Assembly (NCBI GenBank): GCA_022615255.1
Contig: JAKEHC010000099.1
Coordinates: 1 to 22,830 of the forward strand
DNA length: 22,830 bases
Origin: Candidatus Dadabacteria bacterium
GTDB taxonomy: Bacteria; Desulfobacterota_D; UBA1144; Nemesobacterales; CSP1-2
Direction: 5' to 3'
The notes under the pieces are model-generated. The model had not been told where the DNA came from and made no database searches. It was given only the letters and a program-made list of their open reading frames with translations. A program made the translations under genes and the position numbers. Below, in pieces: positions 15,140-22,600 of the stretch. How positions within the stretch are numbered: position 1 is the first letter of the stretch; each line of letters opens with the position of its first letter.

Positions 15140-16489
15140 ATGTCTGAAACAGTTGAACAATATGAGGGTTGGTGGGCGACTAAACCAGTCAGGGTAAAGG
15201 AAGGGATACTTTTTAGCTACTATTCTCCCTCAGCCAAAGAGATCTCCCTTGCCGGGGATTTTAACGGATGGAAAAAGAGATTCACCCCGCTAGTAAAAGG
15301 AAAGGATGATGTATGGCGTATAGTTTTGGAACTTAGACCAGATAGATCCTATGACTATAAATATATTGTCGACGGGAGCTGGGTAAACGATCCTAACAAC
15401 GTTGACCTAAACCCGGACGTTGCAGGCGGCGCGAATTCTGTTATTTATCTCGGCATAACCGGGGAAATTCTGAACCCTGGTGACCCAGAGCGGCATAAAT
15501 TCACGCTGGAAGGACGTCATATTTACACTGGTTCGTATTTTTCGACAAATTACAAACAGAGGTTTGAATACTATTTCATCTCTCCCCGATATGAAGAAGG
15601 CGAGAAACTCCCTATCATTATATGCCTGAATAACTATATTAAGTCCCAGGAACTTCATATCTATGCTAGAAAAAACATATACCTTGCGATTATTCCTTCC
15701 GTTACCCTTGGTGGGCAGTATATCCGTCAGGGTAAGTTAAACGTATTCCCAGAGCTTCTTGATCAAATAAAACATAGCTTTCCTGTCGATGAAGACCGCG
15801 TGTATGTCACAGGTATGTCTTATGGAGGATTGGAAGCTTTGCTTGTTTCCCTCTATTATCCTGATCTAATTGCTGCCTCAGCCGTGGTATTTGGTCCCTA
15901 CCGTCTTAGGTCTTATAAAGATAAAATTGAAAAGATGAACAAAGAAGAGCTAAAAGAATTTATAAATAGCTTGGATTATCCCCACAGGATGTTAAACAAT
16001 CTGAAGGATTTTCCCTTATATATCTCTCACGGCGGTGGGGATGAGGCTATCCCACTTGATGAAGGAGCCATACTACATAAGATATTGAAAGAGCTTGGAG
16101 CTCCAACCGAGATCAAATACTACCCCAAACATGGACACACATGGTATATGGTAGATGAGGATTTACCCAGGGTCTTTGACTGGTTTAAAAGGTTTAAAAG
16201 GAATAAGTATCCCAAAAGCTTTAATTACACTGCCCCTAACGGGTTCTTTAAAAGCAGCATATTTTGGCTCGACTTCTCACCTTCCGTGATTGAACAGCCA
16301 GTTGAGATCGAGGCTAATATAAATGATAACAACGGAATTGAACTCGCATTTAAAAACATAAAAAGAATAAGAATTAGACTAAATTCTGAATTACTAAAAT
16401 TACCGGGAATGGTTTATATAGACACAGGCACGTGGACCCAAGAAATGGATATTGATGAAAAAGAAAAGGAGATTGAGTTGATGTTCTGA
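15140..16489 (+). CDS. Esterase-like alpha/beta hydrolase with N-terminal glycogen-binding (CBM48-type) domain
   Basis: A 449-residue protein with three parts. Residues about 20-105 are an early-set/AMPK-type glycogen-binding domain (ISLAGDFNGWKK, WRIVLELRPDRSYDYKYIVDG, WVNDPNN). Residues about 135-355 form an alpha/beta hydrolase resembling enterochelin- and feruloyl-esterases, with nucleophile Ser227 in GMSYGG, a likely acid Asp301 (GGGDEAIP) and His333 (HGHTW). Residues about 360-449 are a beta-rich C-terminal region I cannot name. No signal peptide is seen, so it should act in the cytoplasm, perhaps on an ester linked to a storage polysaccharide; the substrate is unknown. It follows the universal stress protein by 35 bases. 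The ATG at 15140 lacks a good Shine-Dalgarno sequence, so translation may depend on the upstream gene. A weak hairpin (16489-16508) follows its stop. Confidence 0.87.
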   Translation: MSETVEQYEGWWATKPVRVKEGILFSYYSPSAKEISLAGDFNGWKKRFTPLVKGKDDVWRIVLELRPDRSYDYKYIVDGSWVNDPNNVDLNPDVAGGANSVIYLGITGEILNPGDPERHKFTLEGRHIYTGSYFSTNYKQRFEYYFISPRYEEGEKLPIIICLNNYIKSQELHIYARKNIYLAIIPSVTLGGQYIRQGKLNVFPELLDQIKHSFPVDEDRVYVTGMSYGGLEALLVSLYYPDLIAASAVVFGPYRLRSYKDKIEKMNKEELKEFINSLDYPHRMLNNLKDFPLYISHGGGDEAIPLDEGAILHKILKELGAPTEIKYYPKHGHTWYMVDEDLPRVFDWFKRFKRNKYPKSFNYTAPNGFFKSSIFWLDFSPSVIEQPVEIEANINDNNGIELAFKNIKRIRIRLNSELLKLPGMVYIDTGTWTQEMDIDEKEKEIELMF

Positions 16490-16532
16490 AAAGGGTCTTA
16501 ACTCTTTTATAATAATCTAACGGGGCATTTAG

Positions 16533-17438
16533 ATGAAAGTGGAATTTATGGAGCAAGAACTCATATCTATTCCCTTTGGTAATAGCAAAATAGACGCCCT
16601 TTTTTACCATAGCATATCTCAGGGCGGTAAATCTGAAAAGGAGCCAATTATTATTCATGTCCATGGTTTCTTAGGAAACTTTTTAGATGGGAGTCAGCGT
16701 TTTTTACCCCCGATCCTGGCAAAAGCGGGTTATTCCTCGTTATCAGTAAACACACGGATGGCAAATTTCAGCCTTTTTTTCGGATTCGGAATACTGGAAG
16801 ATGCCGTGCCTCAGATAGATACAGCTATAGTTTTCTTAAAGGAATTAGGTTATAAGAAGATTATACTTGCTGGTTATAGCCTTGGGGGATGCATTGTACT
16901 GAGATATGCAGCCTTGCGAAATGATACATCCGCCTATCCAAGTTTAAAAGGTGTTATTGCACTTGCCACACCCCGCTCTATGCCGGACTCCATTCGCCGC
17001 CGATGGGATAAATGGAGAAGCGAGCCTGCATATGAGGATGTGTATAAGAGAGCCAAAGAGAATCTTAAGCCGGACCCATTTAATGCATCTGAGGACCGAA
17101 CCATTTTGATCTATAAGGCACGGGGAGACACTTACCGGCCAGAGCACACTGAAATCTACACCTACAAAACATGGTGGTTTCTAGCAGGACCTGAAGCTGA
17201 AGGTGCAAAGGCATTCAAGCAAATAGAACGGATAAAGATTCCCATTCTTCTCATCCAGGGCTGGCACGATGATATAATTGATCCGATTGAAACCTTTGAA
17301 TTGGCTCAGATCTCACTCGATGCAGGAAATAAAGACGTTTCAGCATTTTACGTGAATACTGGACACACCCTAGAAGGGAAGGAAGACGAGCTAGGAGATA
17401 TAATAGTAAAATGGCTTGATAGGAGATTCCCTAAGTAG
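16533..17438 (+). CDS. Alpha/beta hydrolase, first of a paralogous pair
   Basis: A 301-residue hydrolase without signal peptide. Visible landmarks are the oxyanion-region HGFLGN (44-49), nucleophile Ser116 in GYSLGG, a likely acid at Asp247 or Asp248 (WHDDIIDP) and His278 (NTGHTLEGKE). It shares with the next gene the blocks SVNTRMA, RWxKWxSxPxYxxVY and EIYTYKTWWF, the last being unusual for hydrolases at large. The substrate is unknown; esterase, lipase or thioesterase chemistry are all possible. The start could be ATG 16533 or the ATG five codons later (16548); neither has a strong ribosome binding site. It lies 43 bases after the esterase gene and 26 bases before its paralogue, so it belongs to the alcohol dehydrogenase-headed cluster. 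Confidence 0.88.
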   Translation: MKVEFMEQELISIPFGNSKIDALFYHSISQGGKSEKEPIIIHVHGFLGNFLDGSQRFLPPILAKAGYSSLSVNTRMANFSLFFGFGILEDAVPQIDTAIVFLKELGYKKIILAGYSLGGCIVLRYAALRNDTSAYPSLKGVIALATPRSMPDSIRRRWDKWRSEPAYEDVYKRAKENLKPDPFNASEDRTILIYKARGDTYRPEHTEIYTYKTWWFLAGPEAEGAKAFKQIERIKIPILLIQGWHDDIIDPIETFELAQISLDAGNKDVSAFYVNTGHTLEGKEDELGDIIVKWLDRRFPK

Positions 17439-17464
17439 ACCCCCGTTTTCCTGACATCCAAATC

Positions 17465-18352
17465 ATGTTTCGTAAAAATCTTATTAGTTTTCATACCAAG
17501 GATGGCTTTCAGCTTAATGCTCTCCTGGTTTTAAGAAGCTCGGATAATAAGGAGGACGTATTGAACACACCCATAATCTTACATATCCACGGTGTCCTCG
17601 GGCACTTTCTTGCCCGCGGCACTCCTAGGCTTCTTCCTACCGCCCTTCTGGAGAATGAGATTAACTCTTTTTCTGTTAACACCAGAATGGCGTTTATGGG
17701 ACAAATAATGGGAGAAGGGATTTTTGATGACATCCTTGATGACATAGACTCGTCATTAGATTTACTAAAGGGGGAAGGCTTCCGTAAAATCTTTATTCTG
17801 GGATATAGCCTAGGTGCAAACCTGGTTGCCTACTATGCCTCAAAAAGAACTGACCCTAGCATTAGCGGCTTAATCCTAGAGGGTTGTGCCTTTTCTCTCC
17901 CCGATGCTCAAAGAAAACGCTGGAATAAATGGAATAGCGTTCCATCCTACGATGAGGTATACAGTAAAGCTAAAGAGGTCCTAGGAAAAGATCCATATGA
18001 AAGCTTGAATGACCAGATTTTTATAGTTCATCGAGCCTGGGGATCTACGTTCAACCCTTTTCACATCGAAATATATACGTACAAAACATGGTGGTTTATG
18101 AGGGGACCGGAGGCTTATAATGCCATGACCTACAGGCTAATATCAAATATAAAGGTCCCGATTCTCTTTCTACAGGGTGAAGATGACGACATACTAGAGC
18201 CATGGGAGGCTAAAGAGCTAGCACGTCAGGTTAGTGAGGCTGGAAATTCAGATATAACTGTAAAGTACATACCAAGAGCCACCCATGATTGCATGGGAAA
18301 TCCGGATGATACTGTAAAGGCTATCGTAGATTGGATTTACCAATCGACCTAG
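17465..18352 (+). CDS. Alpha/beta hydrolase, second of a paralogous pair
   Basis: A 295-residue homologue of the preceding gene, presumably from tandem duplication. It has HGVLGH (42-47), nucleophile Ser115 in GYSLGA, a likely acid among Asp240-242 (GEDDDILEP) and His274 (RATHDCMG). It keeps SVNTRMA and EIYTYKTWWFMRGPEA but differs around the catalytic histidine and in the last glycine of the nucleophile elbow, so substrate preference has probably diverged. No signal peptide or membrane segment. ATG 17465 has no recognisable Shine-Dalgarno sequence and follows the upstream stop by 26 bases, so it is probably translated by coupling within the cluster. It is the last gene before the next sigma-54 promoter region; no clear terminator was found after it. 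Confidence 0.88.
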   Translation: MFRKNLISFHTKDGFQLNALLVLRSSDNKEDVLNTPIILHIHGVLGHFLARGTPRLLPTALLENEINSFSVNTRMAFMGQIMGEGIFDDILDDIDSSLDLLKGEGFRKIFILGYSLGANLVAYYASKRTDPSISGLILEGCAFSLPDAQRKRWNKWNSVPSYDEVYSKAKEVLGKDPYESLNDQIFIVHRAWGSTFNPFHIEIYTYKTWWFMRGPEAYNAMTYRLISNIKVPILFLQGEDDDILEPWEAKELARQVSEAGNSDITVKYIPRATHDCMGNPDDTVKAIVDWIYQST

Positions 18353-18498
18353 ATGCCACTCACCTTTATGGTTTATAGTAGCTTTTTTTAAAAACACATT
18401 TTTAGCTCATCACCTTCTCAATCGATAATCAAACAAGATACCAAAAAACAGATTTAATAGATTATCAGCGGTGATAGAAACACAAGCTAGGAGGATAT

Positions 18499-18522
18499 TG
18501 TCAGATATCTTAAATTCTTACA
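18499..18522. promoter_or_regulatory. TGTCAGA enhancer element upstream of two small genes
   Basis: TGTCAGA (18499-18505), a degenerate second half-site TATCTTA (18506-18512), AAT, then TCTTACA (18516-18522): the same 7-7-3-7 layout as the other copies. It lies 75 bases upstream of the -24 GG of the sigma-54 promoter at 18597. Confidence 0.7.
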
Positions 18523-18596
18523 GAGATGCTTTCTCTAACATCGAATACCTCCTTACAATTCGGTGATGTTTCAAAGAGTTATGTATTAATTTTTTT

Positions 18597-18611
18597 TGGC
18601 ATGTAGTTTGC
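18597..18611 (+). promoter_or_regulatory. Sigma-54 promoter of two small genes
   Basis: TGGCATGTAGTTTGC: GG at 18598-18599 and GC at 18610-18611, ten bases apart, after a run of T. The predicted start near 18623 leaves about 65-80 bases before the first small ORF. Apart from this and the enhancer, the 334-base gap (18353-18686) shows nothing I can interpret. Confidence 0.83.
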
Positions 18612-18686
18612 ATGATAAAAATGGGCCTAAATAAATTTTTAAAAGGAATATAAAGTAAGTAATTCATTTAACCAAAGATAATCTGA

Positions 18687-18887
18687 ATGAAAAAGGAATC
18701 TATGAAAGGAAAGAGAGAACTTATTACAAAAAGGGGGTTAACCTTGGAGGTAGTCCTGGAAAAACTCGATAACATCATCCAAAGACTAGATATTATAGAA
18801 AAGGATTTAAAAGAGCTTAAAGGGATAGCACATCCAAAGATTGAGGAGGAGAAAGAACCTATACCAGAATTTTTTATGGAAAAATAG
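18687..18887 (+). CDS. Small predicted coiled-coil protein
   Basis: A 66-residue (or 61-residue) charged protein. Residues about 19-45 form a heptad-like helix with Leu/Ile at regular spacing (LEVVLEKLDNIIQRLDIIEK), suggesting a short coiled coil and self- or partner-association; the tail is acidic with prolines. No catalytic motif, no membrane segment, no family recognised. Two starts are possible: ATG 18687 without ribosome binding site, or ATG 18702 preceded by AAAAGGA (18691-18697); the second looks better. It is the first gene after a sigma-54 promoter with its enhancer, 83 bases before the next small gene, so both are probably made under the same condition as the stress proteins. Confidence 0.65.
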   Translation: MKKESMKGKRELITKRGLTLEVVLEKLDNIIQRLDIIEKDLKELKGIAHPKIEEEKEPIPEFFMEK

Positions 18888-18970
18888 AAATGGACCCACT
18901 AGGGTAGACAGGGCTTCTATTTAAGTACTGGATTTGTTAATTAAACTAATAAAGAAGGGAGGATAAGAAA

Positions 18971-19321
18971 ATGAAAAGATTGAAACCAAAAGAAAGGAAC
19001 GTATCCACTCCTCGAATGGATTGGTACTATGATGAGGTTATGGAAAAAAAACCTATTAAGCACCCTAGTATTGAAAAGCACTCTGAGGAAAAGAGTACTT
19101 TAACTCCTCATATGGAATACTTTTTCGATGAAATTTCTGAGAAAAAATACATTAGGTGCCCAGTTACCGGGAGAAAGGCAAGTGTTGAGGTAATAAGAGC
19201 AGCTTCTAGAGACAATACTCTCTTCGTATATGTTCCGTATTGCTCCATCTTTGGGTGTGCCCCTACTTGCAAGAAGCAGTGCTTAAAACGTATAAATTAT
19301 ACGAAGCACTTTCATGATTAA
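18971..19321 (+). CDS. Small cysteine-rich protein with an internal repeat
   Basis: A 116-residue protein of unknown function. Residues 13-27 (TPRMDWYYDEVMEKK) and 45-59 (TPHMEYFFDEISEKK) are two copies of one motif: Thr-Pro, Met, three aromatic-rich positions, Asp-Glu and a Glu-Lys-Lys end. The C-terminal half has five cysteines: Cys63 in RCPVTG, then Cys91, 96, 100 and 104 in YCSIFGCAPTCKKQC, plus His113 and His115, which suggests zinc or iron-sulfur binding. The repeated segment looks like a short linear binding motif. ATG at 18971 has GGGAGGA (18958-18964) at good spacing, so expression is likely. It lies in the same sigma-54-driven unit as the small coiled-coil gene and upstream of nifJ. 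I recognise no characterised relative. Confidence 0.78.
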   Translation: MKRLKPKERNVSTPRMDWYYDEVMEKKPIKHPSIEKHSEEKSTLTPHMEYFFDEISEKKYIRCPVTGRKASVEVIRAASRDNTLFVYVPYCSIFGCAPTCKKQCLKRINYTKHFHD

Positions 19322-19403
19322 AACCAGTCTCATCATTATATTCTCCATCCCCCCATCAGAGGCATTTAGGGTGAATTCACCTTAATTCCTCCCTTCTTAA
19401 TTT

Positions 19404-19427
19404 TGTCCTATTTTCTTACATCTGACA
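19404..19427. promoter_or_regulatory. TGTCAGA enhancer element upstream of nifJ, reversed
   Basis: On the plus strand: TGTCCTA (19404-19410), TTT, TCTTACA (19414-19420), TCTGACA (19421-19427). Read on the minus strand this is the same order as the other elements: a perfect TGTCAGA, a TGTAAGA, a three-base gap, and a degenerate inverted half-site. It lies 74 bases upstream of the -24 GG of the promoter at 19501. Confidence 0.7.
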
Positions 19428-19500
19428 GAGGTTAAATTGGGGTTTGACTTGGCTAAGTTAAAAGGAAAGGTATTACAATACGATTTGGCATATTATAACC

Positions 19501-19515
19501 TGGCATATAAGTTGC
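19501..19515 (+). promoter_or_regulatory. Sigma-54 promoter of nifJ
   Basis: TGGCATATAAGTTGC: GG at 19502-19503 and GC at 19514-19515, ten bases apart, a near-consensus site. The predicted start near 19527 gives an unusually long leader of about 160 bases before the ATG at 19686. A 23-codon ORF beginning at 19607 lies in this leader without a ribosome binding site. Confidence 0.85.
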
Positions 19516-19685
19516 CATAAGAAACAAGCATACTAGAGAATTAGATTGATTTTATCATGATGTAATGATTTAGTAAGGAATATTCTTTGAACTTTTATCT
19601 TGAACATGCAAAAGAAGCAGAATTCTTATTCCTTATCCCGGCAATATCATTATATAAAAGCGCGGAAAAGTGAGTAAAATCAACC

Positions 19686-22600
19686 ATGAGGGATAGAAAC
19701 TTTGCAGCCATAGATGGCAACGAGGCAGTAGCTTCAATTGCATATAGATTAAACGAGGTAATTGCCATCTATCCTATCACCCCTGCGAGTCCTATGGGTG
19801 AGTGGGCTGACTCATGGTCATCCGAGGGAAAGCCAAATATCTGGGGAACCGTTCCTCAAGTAGTAGAGATGCAAAGCGAAGCAGGTGCGGCCGGGACAGT
19901 GCACGGTGCTTTGCAATCCGGTTCACTTGCAACAACCTTTACTTCATCGCAAAGGCTTTTGCTTATGATACCCAACATGTATAAAATAGCAGGGGAACTT
20001 ACTCCAACCGTGTTTCACGTAGCTGCGCGCTCAGTTGCCACGCACGCACTTTCCATCTTTTGCGATCATAGCGATGTTATGGCTACCCGTACTACAGGCT
20101 TCGCACTTCTCTCAACCTCATCTGTACAGGAAGCAATGGATTTAGCACTTATCGCACAAGCTGCAAGTCTAGAGTCGCGCATTCCATTCTTGCATTTCTT
20201 CGATGGCTTTCGCACATCACATGAAATCTCAAAAGTCGAATTATTATCAGATGATGATCTACGTGCAATAATTAATGAAAAACTAATTCTTGCACATCGT
20301 GCGCGTGCACTTTCACCCGATCACCCAGTGCTTCGTGGCACTGCACAGAATCCTGATGTTTTCTTTCAATCAAGAGAAAGAGGAAATCTATTTTATATTA
20401 ACTGCCCTAATATAGTTCAAAGAGCGATGGATAAGTTTGCAAAAGTAGTAGGCAGGGCTTATAGCCTCTTTGAATACTACGGAGCACCCGATGCCGAGCG
20501 TGTTATTGTGATTATGGGGTCTGGAGCTCAGGTGGTTCATGAAGTCGTCGATAATTTAAATGTGAAGGGTGAAAAGACCGGTGTAGTTAAAGTGCGTTTG
20601 TATCGCCCCTTTGATGCTAAGCATTTTATTGAATCGCTCCCTTCTACGACACGAGTGGTTGCTGTTCTTGACAGAACTAAAGAGCAGGGTAGCTCAGGGG
20701 AACCTTTATATCTTGACTCGGTTAACGCTATATATGAAGGGATCGACAACGGATGGGGAACGTTAATAGACATTCCTAAAATAATAAACGGGCGTTACGG
20801 TTTATCCTCAAAGGAATTCACACCAGCTATGGTCAAGGCGATATTCGACCACCTTGCCGGAGAGAGGCTCAAGCGCCATTTTACAATCGGTATAAATGAT
20901 GACTTAACCCATACGAGTATTGACTATGACGCTGAATTTTCTACCGAATCAGACGAAGTATTTCGTGCACTCTTTTACGGCCTTGGATCAGACGGGACAG
21001 TAGGGGCTAATAAAGACTCTATAAAGATTATTGGTAAAAACACAAGCCACCATATACAGGGATACTTCGTTTACGATTCGAGAAAAGCCGGCGCAGTAAC
21101 AATTTCACATCTTCGCTTTGGTCCACGCCCGATTCGTTCTGCATATCTCATAGATAAAGCAAATTTTGTAGGATGCCATCAAACATTATTTCTAGAACGT
21201 TATGATTTATTGAAATATGTCCTGACGGGCGGAACCTTTCTCCTAAACAGCCCGTATGCTCCTGAGGAGGTTTGGAATCACCTCCCACGTCTGGTACAGG
21301 AGAAAATCATCCAGAAGAAACTCAAATTTTATGCTATCAATGCCTACAGTGTAGCACGTGAAAGCGGTATGGGGGGACACATTAACACCGTTATGCAGGT
21401 TTGTTTCTTTGCCCTTTCAGGAATCCTACCTACAGATCAGGCTATAAATGTAATTCGAGGGTCTATCTACGAAACTTATGGAAAGCAGGGGGAGGAAATC
21501 GTCCAGATGAATCTTCGAGCAATAGATAACACCCTATCAAACCTTTATGAAGTAAAGGTTCCGGATCATGCCGATAGCCGCATTGAGATGCCCCCGCCAG
21601 TACCGAAAGAAGCCCCGTTATTTGTTAGAGAAGCCCTTGGGAAAATGATCTCCGGGCAGGGAGATGAAATCCCAGTGAGCGCTCTCCCTCCAGATGGTAC
21701 CTATCCCACAGGAACGGCAAGATGGGAAAAACGAAATCTTGCTCATGAAATTCCGGTGTGGGAGCCAGAGATTTGCATTCAATGCGGTAAATGCGCAATA
21801 GTATGTCCTCATGCTGTAATTCGAATTCAGGTTTATGACCCTAAATACCTTGAGAGTGCTCCAGAAACATTTAAATCTTGTGACACTAGAGATGAGGTAT
21901 GGAAAGGACTTAAATATACTATCCAAGTAGCCCCAGAGGACTGTACCGGATGTGAGATATGCGTGGACGTTTGCCCTGCAAAGAGCAAGTCTGAGACCAG
22001 AATCAAAGCTATTAACATGCGGGCACAGCCTCCTTTACGTGAGAAGGAGCGTAAGAACTGGGACTTCTTTTTAACCCTACCCGAGACTAACCGAATTCAC
22101 CTGAATCCCTCGAGCGTGCGTCACCAGCAGGTTCAGCAACCACTATTCGAATTCTCAAGCGCCTGCCCTGGTTGCGGAGAAACACCTTATATAAAACTTC
22201 TCAGTCAGTTATTTGGAGATCGCTTAATAGTGGCTAACTCCACTGGTTGTTCCTCTATCTATGGTGGTAACCTTCCTACTACTCCATGGACTACAAACGC
22301 CGAAGGTCGAGGACCTGCATGGTCTAACTCTCTATTTGAAAACACTGCCGAATTTGGACTTGGGTTTAGGTTGTCGATTGACAAACAAAGAGAGTTCGCC
22401 TCATATTTGCTCAAAAAGGTATCGCCCGTTATCGGTGAAAACCTGGCACACGAGATTTTAAACGCAGAACAAAAAGATGAAGCGGATATATACGAACAGC
22501 GCAAACGGATAGAATCCCTAAAGAAGTGGCTTCAGGATGTCGAATCCGATGATGCAAAACGACTCCTTAGCGTTGCCGATATGCTAGTAAAAAAGAGCGT

